A DNA stretch of 13,305 nucleotides from Calditrichaeota bacterium AABM5.125.24 (GCA_002127415.1 MWJR01000147.1:1-13305); one strand, 5' to 3'. Numbered from the stretch's first letter, positions 1-6,715 are shown. The notes: generated from the sequence alone by a model not told the origin. Numbers and translations are program-made.

Positions 1-83
1 GCCACACCTCCAGTTTTAGCGGGAGTGACATGTGCGAAAAGCATAAAATACAAGTATAAAATGAACCCCTTAATATGTTCTCC
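1..83. other. Region downstream of gvpK, no terminator seen
   Basis: AT-rich stretch after the gvpK stop. No hairpin followed by a T-run is visible on the minus strand, so no intrinsic terminator can be called. At the very edge (about 1-12, read on the minus strand) there is CTGGAGGTG, which could be the ribosome binding site of a further minus-strand gene starting outside the window. If so, the operon continues beyond gvpK. Confidence 0.3.
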
Positions 84-473
84 TTACATGAGTTTTCCAA
101 GGGGACCTAAATCGAGATTCAAGTCCTTCTCTTCCAGTCCGAATCCCAATCGAAGTTTTTCAATCGTCTCGACCTGCTTCATCAAGGTAAATCCGATCCG
201 CTCGATCTCGTCATCGTTTAAGGACCCGGCATCGATACGCCTTATTGCCTGGCGTTCCATGAGCTCTTGGAGAAGTTTAACCACCGTCAAAACCAGTTGC
301 CCGAGACCATTTTTCACTTTCTCCGCATCCAGGTTTATCCGGCGGTTGCCTTTTGAAGGGACTGTATGCGAGAGATCTCCGGGAGACTTAATGGGCATGG
401 GATTCACACGCATCACTTTGTCGAAATCACTTATCGTCTCCGACTCTACGCGTGGTTGTTCAATCGGTTTCAA
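84..473 (-). CDS. gvpK: Gas vesicle protein GvpK
   Basis: 129-aa GvpK-family protein, an accessory factor needed for gas vesicle assembly; its biochemical role is not established. The conserved core starts near residue 47 (NLDAEKVKNGLGQLVLTV) and runs through an acidic helix (DDEIERIGFTLMKQVE) to a short C-terminal tail rich in Leu, Gly and Asp. The first ~45 residues are poorly conserved and probably disordered. The start is TTG, overlapping the TGA of the upstream gvpS-like gene as TTGA, with AGGAG seven bases before it. This indicates translational coupling. An internal Met at residue 21 or 26 is the alternative start and would leave the core intact. It is the last gene of the visible cluster. 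Family assignment is by sequence pattern and by the S-K adjacency known from Bacillus megaterium. Confidence 0.93.
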   Translation of the reverse strand: MKPIEQPRVESETISDFDKVMRVNPMPIKSPGDLSHTVPSKGNRRINLDAEKVKNGLGQLVLTVVKLLQELMERQAIRRIDAGSLNDDEIERIGFTLMKQVETIEKLRLGFGLEEKDLNLDLGPLGKLM

Positions 474-694
474 CGGTTGTCTCCTTGGGTTTCATCATCT
501 TTAATGTCTATTATTGCTTCGCGAGCTGTCTCAATGGAGGCAAGTATAAGCTTCAATCCCAGGTAGATGAGGTCGACGTTAGCCACGGAAATCGTTACGT
601 CCCCGGCAATCACGGCGCCTTTGTTGAGGACGCGGTCAAGCGCTTCACAAAGCGAAATATGTTCGGTGTCATTCAAGTTTGAAAGAGCGGACAT
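470..694 (-). CDS. gvpS: GvpA/GvpJ-family minor gas vesicle protein (GvpS-like)
   Basis: 74-aa paralogue of the shell protein GvpA. It keeps the family core: an amphipathic helix (CEALDRVLNKGAVIAGD), a beta strand (VTISVANVDLIYL) and a second helix (LKLILASIETA). The strand VDLIYLGLKLILASIET resembles Bacillus megaterium GvpS (VDLVYLDLRVLISSVET) more than GvpA, and its position directly before gvpK matches the S-K order there. Such paralogues are thought to act in nucleation or at shell ends rather than as bulk shell. The start ATG lies two bases after the stop of the ArsA-like gene. The nearest Shine-Dalgarno (GAGGAGG) is inside the end of that gene, with somewhat long spacing, so coupled translation is likely. 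GvpJ or GvpM are alternative names. Confidence 0.88.
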   Translation of the reverse strand: MSALSNLNDTEHISLCEALDRVLNKGAVIAGDVTISVANVDLIYLGLKLILASIETAREAIIDIKDDETQGDNR

Positions 695-696
695 AG

Positions 697-2649
697 CTAT
701 ATTAAAACCTCCTCGTGGACTGACTGGTAAAGCGCATTTCCCAAGGCTTCGAGTTTATGTAAACCGCGGGGCTCACCCCGGCGATAGACTAAGACATGAT
801 GACTGTCAGGGAAATCAGCGCGAATTCGCTGTTTGAGTTTCAATTCTCTTTCATATTGCACAGAGCACCATCCGCATCCATCAGGCGGTGTGGCAAGGTT
901 CATAAATAACATCGGGACTCTAATCCCCATCCGCTCGCAGGTAGTCACCAGTTTTATGGTTTCCGACAAAGCCATCTCCGTAAGTATGGTTACAGCAAAT
1001 AATGCAGACCTTGCCTGATCCCTCAGCAGGCTTTGCAGTTGCTTGATTTCTTTGGACATCTGCACCAGCCGCCGCGAGATTTTGGGGAGCCGAAATATCT
1101 GCCGGTATTTAATGAACAGGTTAAAAAATACCTTGAGCCATTGGTCGATGAGTTCAGGAGATTCGAGGAGTCGCAGCAGGTGTCCTGTCGGCGCCGAGTC
1201 CAGGATGAAAATATCATACTGATTCTGGGCGACCAAACTCATGACCTGGGATAGAGCCATAACCTCATCCAGACCAGGGGGCGAAAGGTCCATGATCCGT
1301 TCCATCACCTCCCGGTCGAAGGCGAAGTCGATGTTGGGCGAAATAGCCCCCAGGAAAATTCTCAATTCCTCTGCATAATGTGTTTTAAAGCGCTCAAACT
1401 CCGCCTCCGCATCAATTTCCATAGCTGTCAGTCCAGGGGCAAGCTTGACCGGTTCAGGACCGATTTGCATGTCCAGACATGCTGACAGCGAATGAGCCGG
1501 GTCAGTGGAGAAGAGAAAAACCTCTTTTCCCTCGAGGTCCCGAGACAATCGCACAGCCGTCGCGCAGGCAAGAGTAGTCTTACCCACTCCACCTTTACCG
1601 GCAAAGAGCAAAAGTGTCGTTTCAAGCGGGGGAAGGGCACCGGGCCCCTCAATCAGGATGGATTGTGAAAACGTTGCGAAATCTACTTGAGGACCCTCAG
1701 CGGCATGAACATTTACCACTGAAATCCCCTCCCAGAAAGCTTTGAGAGACTGCAGCCCCCGAACCTCTTCCATATAAAATGGTACACCCCATAAATAATA
1801 TTCCGGCAGCTCGCTGAGGTGGCGTCTCAGTTCCCTTATCTGAGAGGAGCGACCATCCGCACACACCGGACACATATTATCAGCATAGAGTCGGTTAACC
1901 ACGATATTGCTGACTGGTATCCTCAATCTTTTCAATTCATCCAGGAACGTCAATGTCTCGCGGATACTCAACTCCTCAGCGAGCATGACCGGGATAAAAC
2001 AGCAACTGACCGTATCACGCAACAGGGTCTCCATCCGGTTAACCGAGGCGTACAGCTCCTTGAGGAATTCATCGAGCTCGTCCTGTGAATAGGAACGAGT
2101 GAAGTGTCGTCTAATGTACCGGTGTTTAGCCAGCAATGCATCCAGGGCGCCCAGCCATTTTCGGATCAGTTCCGGCATTGCCAGTAATCTTAATGTATGA
2201 CCGGTGGGAGCGGTGTCCACGAAAATACAGTTATAGCTTTTCTTCTCTACTAATTTGGATATCTCAAGAAAAGCCATGAGCTCATCCAGACCGGGCAGGG
2301 AGAGGTCTAAAAATCGACTTATATCCTCGTCGTCCAGAAATGTCCCGCGCGAGGCTATCTCGCGAAGTTTCTCATCGTGCTGCACCTTGAAGGTCGTCAG
2401 GCATGTCTGTGCATCGAGCTCTTCGAGTTCCAAATTGCTGGGAACCGAAGAGCCCGCGATGCTGTCAAGCAGCGAATGAGCCGGGTCGGTCGAAACGAGG
2501 AGATAAGAACTTTTCGGATAATTGAAGGCATAATGAAGCGCCGTAGCTGAGGCGCAGGTAGTCTTTCCCACGCCGCCTTTGCCGCCAAAGAGCAACAGAC
2601 GTAATCCTTGATTATGTAGAAAGAGTGGCACGGTTCTGCTTCTACACAT
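697..2649 (-). CDS. Tandem ArsA/Get3-type ATPase of the gas vesicle cluster
   Basis: About 650-aa protein made of two complete ArsA/Get3 ATPase halves joined by a short linker near residues 320-340. Half 1 has the deviant Walker A GGKGGVGKT (~22-30), STDPAHSL (~53-60) and the switch II motif DTAPTGHTLRLL (~145-156). Half 2 has AGKGGVGKT (~350-358), STDPAHSL (~381-388) and DSAPTGHLLRLL (~484-495). Each half also has a CxxC: CPVC (~260-263) and CGWC (~592-595). This recalls the zinc-binding pair by which Get3 dimerises. ArsA drives arsenite efflux with ArsB, while Get3/TRC40 shields hydrophobic tail anchors. No ars gene is near, and the gene sits between gvpG and gvpS, so a chaperone role for hydrophobic gas vesicle proteins is the better inference. 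The chosen ATG has GAGG seven bases upstream; a GTG one codon earlier (2652) is also possible. Confidence 0.9.
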   Translation of the reverse strand: MCRSRTVPLFLHNQGLRLLLFGGKGGVGKTTCASATALHYAFNYPKSSYLLVSTDPAHSLLDSIAGSSVPSNLELEELDAQTCLTTFKVQHDEKLREIASRGTFLDDEDISRFLDLSLPGLDELMAFLEISKLVEKKSYNCIFVDTAPTGHTLRLLAMPELIRKWLGALDALLAKHRYIRRHFTRSYSQDELDEFLKELYASVNRMETLLRDTVSCCFIPVMLAEELSIRETLTFLDELKRLRIPVSNIVVNRLYADNMCPVCADGRSSQIRELRRHLSELPEYYLWGVPFYMEEVRGLQSLKAFWEGISVVNVHAAEGPQVDFATFSQSILIEGPGALPPLETTLLLFAGKGGVGKTTLACATAVRLSRDLEGKEVFLFSTDPAHSLSACLDMQIGPEPVKLAPGLTAMEIDAEAEFERFKTHYAEELRIFLGAISPNIDFAFDREVMERIMDLSPPGLDEVMALSQVMSLVAQNQYDIFILDSAPTGHLLRLLESPELIDQWLKVFFNLFIKYRQIFRLPKISRRLVQMSKEIKQLQSLLRDQARSALFAVTILTEMALSETIKLVTTCERMGIRVPMLFMNLATPPDGCGWCSVQYERELKLKQRIRADFPDSHHVLVYRRGEPRGLHKLEALGNALYQSVHEEVLI

Positions 2650-2673
2650 CACAATTCCTCTTCAACATCCTAT

Positions 2674-2946
2674 CTACTGCTCCACTGTCTGTTGATCTGG
2701 TTCATGAACCGCAAGATCGCCGGACTCCTCCATCTTCATCAGCCGATCAAGGAGCTCCTTTTCCCGCTGGTCGAACTCGGCTTCAGTTATCCTGCCGGTC
2801 TCAAGCATCATATATAGTTCGCTCAGTTCAAAGGTGATAGACTCCTTCTCTGAGGCGAGTTCTTCCCGGGCGACATCGGATAACTTGCGACCGAGCCAGA
2901 TAACACCATATACCGGGTGAAGCAAAATATCGTCAATGATAAACAT
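2674..2946 (-). CDS. gvpG: Gas vesicle protein GvpG
   Basis: 90-aa GvpG-family protein. The N-terminus is the typical hydrophobic helix (MFIIDDILLHPVYGVIWLGRKL), followed by a charged helical region (AREELASEKESITFELSELYMMLETGRITEAEFDQREKEL, quoted here in part only by its key segments EFDQREKELLDRL). GvpG is an essential accessory protein that interacts with GvpF/L-type proteins during early assembly. The start ATG is preceded by a weak GAGATGG. It sits between gvpF, 134 bp upstream with a REPIN-like element in the gap, and the ArsA/Get3-like gene, whose start is 24 bp downstream. The C-terminal tail after about residue 75 is acidic and of no recognised function. Confidence 0.93.
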   Translation of the reverse strand: MFIIDDILLHPVYGVIWLGRKLSDVAREELASEKESITFELSELYMMLETGRITEAEFDQREKELLDRLMKMEESGDLAVHEPDQQTVEQ

Positions 2947-3014
2947 TATCCATCTCGTTATACTTGATTTTTCATGCGGGCTGGATGCCTGTTCAGCTCT
3001 GACTCACAACAGGA

Positions 3015-3070
3015 TGTAGTCGGACTTGAGACAAGTCCGACTGTCGGGGTTGAGGACAACCCCGACTACA
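3015..3070. repeat. REPIN-like double-hairpin element, GTAG type
   Basis: Lies between gvpF and gvpG. It starts with GTAG (3016-3019) and ends with its complement CTAC (3066-3069). In between are two perfect hairpins: TCGGACTTG / CAAGTCCGA (3020-3028 and 3032-3040, loop AGA) and TCGGGGTTG / CAACCCCGA (3044-3052 and 3057-3065, loop AGGA). A GTAG or GGAG tetranucleotide beside a hairpin is the known hallmark of REP sequences mobilised by RAYT transposases, and two REPs in inverted orientation make a REPIN. No RAYT gene is in the window. In mRNA the hairpins could also stabilise the upstream gvpF message. Confidence 0.75.
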
Positions 3071-3080
3071 ATTTATTAAC

Positions 3081-3839
3081 TTAGAGCTTAAGGTTCAGCT
3101 TGACGAAGTTGTAGGGAGCCCAGGGACCATTGTAATCAAATGTGAAGTCATTGTTGAACAGCCTTGCCGCCTCGAAAACAGACGCTTCAAAGTCACCCTG
3201 AGCCCGTCGTCCTACCAGGCAAGCCAGGTTCATCACTTCGCGTTCGTTACGGCAATCGTTCCGTTTGATCTCAAAACAATATGGGGACAGGATGCCTTCT
3301 ACCTGATCAGAATAAATCTGCCTGTCCACATTGAGGAGGTTATCGAAAAAACGGCCTAATTCGATTCTGTCATTCTGCGTCGGTTCGTGATTGGTGTTGA
3401 AGAGTCGATCGCGGGCAGCTCGCAGTTCAGAATGAGTCTGGACGAAGTAATCGAAGATGTTCGGCACATCCCAGGCGACGTGCAATCCCATTTCCACCTT
3501 ATCTGCTACTTGCAGGAGTTGTTCGAGGATGATTTCCTGGTTGTCGGATAGAATCCCTCGAACAGCTTCAGTCCCGTCCGCAATAACTCCAAAACGCACG
3601 GGCAGCGGAATGGTCGATTCCAGAAGGTGTCCCAGAACACACTGGTGAGCCGAAAGGTGACGGCGCTCCGGGCGGATCTTCCTGTCGCTGACGTCGCTGA
3701 CCACTGCTGAAATGAGTCCTTCAGAGATAAGGTAGACAACACTTCCATCAATACCGATAGTGCCATAGCTACCCTCCTTGGAGCCCGCAATAATGCCATA
3801 AAGGTATTTTCCTGGCTTATTAGAAGTTTTTGCGGTCAT
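3081..3839 (-). CDS. gvpF: Gas vesicle protein GvpF (GvpF/GvpL family)
   Basis: 252-aa member of the GvpF/GvpL family, accessory proteins with two alpha/beta domains that contact GvpA and occur at the gas-facing side or in early assembly complexes. Visible family marks are the N-terminal strand KYLYGII (11-17), the core motif PLPVRFGVI (78-86), the second-domain strand KVEMGLHVAWD (about 113-123) and the C-terminal GPWAPYNFVKL. Length is typical. It lies just upstream of gvpG, matching the F-G order of Bacillus megaterium, so GvpF is the preferred name. The ATG is preceded by AAGG at a long distance, suggesting modest initiation. A 63-bp gap without recognised signals (3840-3902) separates it from the preceding gene. 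Confidence 0.92.
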   Translation of the reverse strand: MTAKTSNKPGKYLYGIIAGSKEGSYGTIGIDGSVVYLISEGLISAVVSDVSDRKIRPERRHLSAHQCVLGHLLESTIPLPVRFGVIADGTEAVRGILSDNQEIILEQLLQVADKVEMGLHVAWDVPNIFDYFVQTHSELRAARDRLFNTNHEPTQNDRIELGRFFDNLLNVDRQIYSDQVEGILSPYCFEIKRNDCRNEREVMNLACLVGRRAQGDFEASVFEAARLFNNDFTFDYNGPWAPYNFVKLNLKL

Positions 3840-3902
3840 GATCGGCTCGACCTTTTTGACTCATTATCTTATTAATTTCAAGCGCTGGACATTCGGCGTT
3901 TT

Positions 3903-4229
3903 TCAGTACTTGATCCTGAACCCGCTCTTCTTCGGATGTGATTCTCCTATTGGCTCGCCTTTCTTAGTGTCGGCAGGTTGAGCATTGGAGTTTTTCCGTT
4001 CAAGGTTACGCAAGAGCGCGGTTTTCTCCGCATCGATAGCCTGGAACCGCTCTTCGATAATCTTCACCCGGTGCAGTGCGCTTTCCCTTTCTTTGTTTCG
4101 TCGAGCTTTCTCCATCTCGAGACCGCCGATCCTCAGGTATGCCCTGTAAGGCTGAAACGTCTGATCGACCTTTCCGGAGAGGGTGCGGATGTCCTGCAAG
4201 CCTCGCATATTTCCTTTGGGGATAGCCAT
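3903..4229 (-). CDS. Unrecognised 108-aa basic coiled-coil protein in gvp cluster
   Basis: I do not recognise this family with certainty. It begins MAIPKGNMRGLQDIRTLSGK, has a segment PYRAYLRIGGLEMEKARR, then a charged helix (RVKIIEERFQAIDAEKTALLRNLERK) that looks like a coiled coil. It ends in a disordered Lys/Pro-rich tail (KKGEPIGE, HPKKSGFRIKY). There is no signal peptide or membrane segment. It starts four bases after the gvpN stop, with AAGGGA overlapping the end of gvpN as Shine-Dalgarno, so it is almost certainly co-translated with GvpN. The position between gvpN and gvpF suggests an accessory or adaptor role in assembly, perhaps comparable to GvpO, but it shows no clear GvpO pattern. 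Confidence 0.8.
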   Translation of the reverse strand: MAIPKGNMRGLQDIRTLSGKVDQTFQPYRAYLRIGGLEMEKARRNKERESALHRVKIIEERFQAIDAEKTALLRNLERKNSNAQPADTKKGEPIGESHPKKSGFRIKY

Positions 4230-4233
4230 AATG

Positions 4234-5193
4234 TTATTCCCTTGTTACGTTGCGAATCACTTCGTCCACCTTTTGCGGTGTGACAGACTGACCGCCGCGA
4301 GTCACCTTTACAGTGTCATTATTCAGGACATCGCGGCAGACACGATAGAAGAGAGGATCATCGGATCGGGCTCGACCCCCGCGATGGGTGAGAATACGGG
4401 CAATTGCAATGCAGGCTCGGATTGTGGGTCGGTGGTTATTGACACCAATGTCTCTAAGTTCCCTCACCATGTCCACTATGATCTCAGCTTCATTCCGCTC
4501 AATGTTCGACTTGGCAATGGCGATCCGAATTTCCGTCTCGCGGTCATAATGCCCGAGAGCGATGGTGATGAGCCGGTCCATCAGTGCATCCTGCAGCTTG
4601 TGAGTGCCCGCATACTCCGACGGGTTGGAGGTAAAAATGGCGCGGAAATCAGGGTGCACCTCCAGATAACTATCTCCGTTAATGCGCAGCTTTGGCAGGT
4701 TGAGGATCTTCTCTGCCAGGACGCTCAAGAGCACGTTATTCGCCTCCGGTCTCGAACGCGTAAACTCGTCGTAGATGAGGGTATCGCCGTTCCGGCAGGC
4801 CGTGGTGAGTCGATTGTCCACCCAGAGGGACTTCATTTCCTCCTCGGTCTTGAGGACCGAATGAATGAAGTTGTCAATGAGCCTGGACTTGCGGTAGCCG
4901 CCGTCGCGTCCGACCAGGTCGGAACTGCCGAACTCATCGTCACCATGAATGAGGGTGACCGGTCGACCGAGCTGCGCGGCGACATGAAAAGCAAGGGTTG
5001 TCTTTCCTGTTCCCGCGGGACCGGCGAAGTGCACCGGATACCCCGCCTCGAGGTATGAGAGTGCACCCTCCGTCAGTTCCTGGACATAAGGCGTGGAGAC
5101 GAACTCACCCGAGGCTTCAGGCAGGATATTTTCGTCTTCGGTCTCGACCCTTGACGAGGTAACTGAAACGGTTTTCAAGGCGTTATCATTCAT
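4234..5193 (-). CDS. gvpN: Gas vesicle AAA+ ATPase GvpN
   Basis: 319-aa GvpN, a MoxR-type AAA+ ATPase that promotes gas vesicle growth. Walker A is GPAGTGKT (58-65), Walker B is LIYDEF (139-144), the sensor-1 segment is FTSNP (187-191), and a DALMDRL stretch (202-208) carries the probable arginine finger. The GDDEFGSSDLVG segment (84-95) before the second helix is typical of GvpN. The first ~30 residues are acidic and variable. The start ATG is preceded by AGAGGAG about ten bases upstream. It follows the DnaJ-type zinc-finger gene by 133 bp, a gap containing a GGAG-type REPIN-like element, and is followed after four bases by the 108-aa unknown protein. Confidence 0.96.
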   Translation of the reverse strand: MNDNALKTVSVTSSRVETEDENILPEASGEFVSTPYVQELTEGALSYLEAGYPVHFAGPAGTGKTTLAFHVAAQLGRPVTLIHGDDEFGSSDLVGRDGGYRKSRLIDNFIHSVLKTEEEMKSLWVDNRLTTACRNGDTLIYDEFTRSRPEANNVLLSVLAEKILNLPKLRINGDSYLEVHPDFRAIFTSNPSEYAGTHKLQDALMDRLITIALGHYDRETEIRIAIAKSNIERNEAEIIVDMVRELRDIGVNNHRPTIRACIAIARILTHRGGRARSDDPLFYRVCRDVLNNDTVKVTRGGQSVTPQKVDEVIRNVTRE

Positions 5194-5247
5194 TTAATAG
5201 TTACTCCTCTGAGTCAATTGGGTGCTATTTTACGAGGTGCTTTTCTG

Positions 5248-5299
5248 GGAGGGACGACTTCAGTCGTCCTTCGTTTACGGCGGCTTTAGTCGCCGCTCC
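5248..5299. repeat. REPIN-like double-hairpin element, GGAG type
   Basis: Lies between the zinc-finger gene and gvpN. It starts with GGAG (5248-5251) and ends with CTCC (5296-5299). Two hairpins lie inside: GGACGAC / GTCGTCC (5252-5258 and 5263-5269, loop TTCA) and CGGCGGC / GTCGCCG (5278-5284 and 5289-5295, loop TTTA, one G-T pair). The layout matches the element near 3015-3070 but the sequence is different, and the bounding tetranucleotide is GGAG, the second form known for RAYT-associated REPs. Just downstream (about 5306-5335) is a CATTC-rich microrepeat that runs into the end of the zinc-finger gene. Confidence 0.7.
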
Positions 5300-5326
5300 C
5301 GGTTCGCTTTTCGCATTCAGCATTCC

Positions 5327-5677
5327 TCATTCCAAGAGAATCCAGCCGCGCCCGCGGCATCGTAGGCAAGCCATTGCCGGAATCGAAGCGTCGTCACCTG
5401 TGCCCTCGCACTCCGGACATGCTATGGTCGGTCCCGCCGCCGCGGGAACGAAGCCTGTGCCGAAGCAGGCTGTGCAGGTGATGCGTTTGACAGCGCCGGT
5501 TCCCTCGCAATGCGCACATCGATTATAAGGCGCCTCAACCTGAACCATGCCGCTCCCTCCACAAACACTACAAGTGGAGAGCCGGGACATAATCCCGAAC
5601 GGGTCTTTCCCCGTGCCGCTGCAGAAGGAACAGGTAACTAGCTCAACCCTTCGGGCCTCCGTTACAATCTCAGCCAC
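5327..5677 (-). CDS. Stand-alone DnaJ-type cysteine-rich zinc-finger protein
   Basis: 116-aa protein with six CxxCxGxG-type motifs: CSFCSGTG (16-23), CSVCGGSG (36-43), CAHCEGTG (54-61), CTACFGTG (68-75), CPECEGTG (87-94) and CLRCRGRG (104-111). DnaJ/Hsp40 has four such motifs that bind two zinc ions and unfolded substrate; this protein has six and no J domain, G/F region or C-terminal substrate domain. Three zinc sites are plausible. The start chosen is GTG at 5677 because AAGGAGG stands four bases before it. Upstream in-frame alternatives (TTG at 5773, ATG at 5743) have poor Shine-Dalgarno sites and encode a segment unlike the rest. It sits between the GvpC-like gene and gvpN, so a chaperone or redox role in vesicle assembly is inferred only from context. 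Confidence 0.82.
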   Translation of the reverse strand: MAEIVTEARRVELVTCSFCSGTGKDPFGIMSRLSTCSVCGGSGMVQVEAPYNRCAHCEGTGAVKRITCTACFGTGFVPAAAGPTIACPECEGTGDDASIPAMACLRCRGRGWILLE

Positions 5678-5778
5678 AGTTCCTCCTTCATGTATAGTCA
5701 AAGGCTTTGTTTGACAGTTCCGGATATACAGTGATGTCGGCATCAAACCTGACGTTTGACACGCGGCAATCAATCCCG

Positions 5779-6669
5779 TTACTCTTCCGCCAATTCCTTA
5801 GCCTGTTCGATCCAGGTTTCCACGTTTGCAAGTCGCGCTAAATTGCCCAGTGCATCGCACAGAATATCTGGGGAGCTCCGGGCAACCTGGGCGAACGAGT
5901 AAAGCCCCGCCTCGTTCAGACGCTCCTGCATCCCTTTTCCGACCCCCTGGATGGATGTGAGGTCATCGCGCTTCTCCTCTACCGGGATTTCAACCTCTTC
6001 AGCCATCACGGATTCAATTACCTCAGGCTCCTCAATCTTGGGCTCAACCTTTGGCTTTGCAACCCTGGTCTTTGCAACCCTGGACTTTGCAATTTTAGGC
6101 TCTGCATGGGATGCTCCGGTCCAAGCCCGGCGTGCGCCAGCCATGTCAGCCCGAACTTCCCCCCTGAAGCCGTCGACTGTATCTTTTAAGTCCGAGATAA
6201 AGGCGGAAAGGTCGCTCTTGATATCCTCGGACAGCCTGGTTTGAGTTTCCCTGAAGCCAGTCAGCATCTCAGAGACAGTATTCCTGAGGTCGGATACGAA
6301 TACCCCTAACCAGCCTTTCGTCTCATCGCTCATTCTTGAGTGATCCTCCCTGAATACAGTCAGCATCTCAGAGACAGTATTCCGAAGGTCGGCTGCGAAT
6401 GCCCTTAACCTGCCTTTCGTCTCATCGCTCATTCTTGAGTGATCCTCCCTGAAGACAGTCAGCATCTCAGAGACAGTAGCCCTGAGGTCGGCTGCGAATG
6501 CCATTAACCTGCCTTTCATCTCATCACTCATTATTGAGTGATCCTCCCTGAAGCCGGTTACCCTCTCAGCATTCAAGCTCTTCAAGTCGTTTGTGAATGC
6601 TATGCGGCTGTCACGTGAAGCGGCGATTTCGCCTGACAACCGGGTCATATCGTCAGTTAAAAGACCCAT
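5779..6669 (-). CDS. 33-residue-repeat protein, GvpC-like, with C-terminal helix-hairpin-helix domain
   Basis: 296-aa protein. Residues 40-138 are three near-identical 33-residue repeats (each starting FREDHS, with MSDE, KGRL, AFAADLR and VSEML at fixed places). A diverged partial unit follows at 139-167, and a worn copy is visible at 8-39. All are predicted amphipathic helices. The 33-residue period is that of cyanobacterial GvpC, which wraps and stiffens the GvpA shell, and the gene follows gvpA as gvpC often does. Residues ~188-232 are a low-complexity basic-then-acidic linker (repeated VAK, then EEPEV). Residues ~236-296 (LTSIQGVGKGMQERL, AGLYSFAQVA) form a helix-hairpin-helix domain. That fusion is unusual for GvpC. 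The start ATG has AGGGG seven bases upstream. Sequence identity to known GvpC is not obvious, so the GvpC role is inferred. Confidence 0.82.
   Translation of the reverse strand: MGLLTDDMTRLSGEIAASRDSRIAFTNDLKSLNAERVTGFREDHSIMSDEMKGRLMAFAADLRATVSEMLTVFREDHSRMSDETKGRLRAFAADLRNTVSEMLTVFREDHSRMSDETKGWLGVFVSDLRNTVSEMLTGFRETQTRLSEDIKSDLSAFISDLKDTVDGFRGEVRADMAGARRAWTGASHAEPKIAKSRVAKTRVAKPKVEPKIEEPEVIESVMAEEVEIPVEEKRDDLTSIQGVGKGMQERLNEAGLYSFAQVARSSPDILCDALGNLARLANVETWIEQAKELAEE
6169..6552 (-). repeat. 99-bp tandem repeat array inside the GvpC-like gene
   Basis: Units at 6454-6552, 6355-6453 and 6256-6354 are near-identical at DNA level, with a diverged partial unit at 6169-6255. Each encodes 33 residues. 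The high nucleotide identity of adjacent units, especially the blocks around GTCAGCATCTCAGAGACAGT, suggests recent duplication or ongoing homogenisation. Repeat number is likely to vary between strains, and the array could be collapsed in short-read assemblies. Confidence 0.9.
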
Positions 6670-6715
6670 GTTGTTACCCCTTTTTCTTTATGTAACTTTC
6701 CTCTTTCTTTTTTAG

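Noticed and set aside
25..504. Plus-strand open frame of 159 codons
   Set aside because: Antisense to gvpK; no family resemblance and Ser-rich composition.
697..2649. Arsenic resistance ATPase ArsA
   Set aside because: No arsB, arsD or arsR nearby, and it is flanked by gvpG and gvpS; the CxxC motifs fit Get3-type zinc binding. The family match is kept, the arsenic role is not.
3015..3070. CRISPR-like or intrinsic terminator reading of the double hairpin
   Set aside because: Only two hairpins, no spacer units and no T-run after the stems on the minus strand.
4183..5058. Long plus-strand open frame of 291 codons
   Set aside because: It is antisense to gvpN, whose Walker motifs and family pattern are unmistakable; its own translation shows no domain.
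5678..5773. N-terminal extension of the zinc-finger protein from a TTG at 5773
   Set aside because: No good Shine-Dalgarno at the TTG or at the ATG 5743, while the GTG at 5677 has AAGGAGG four bases before it.
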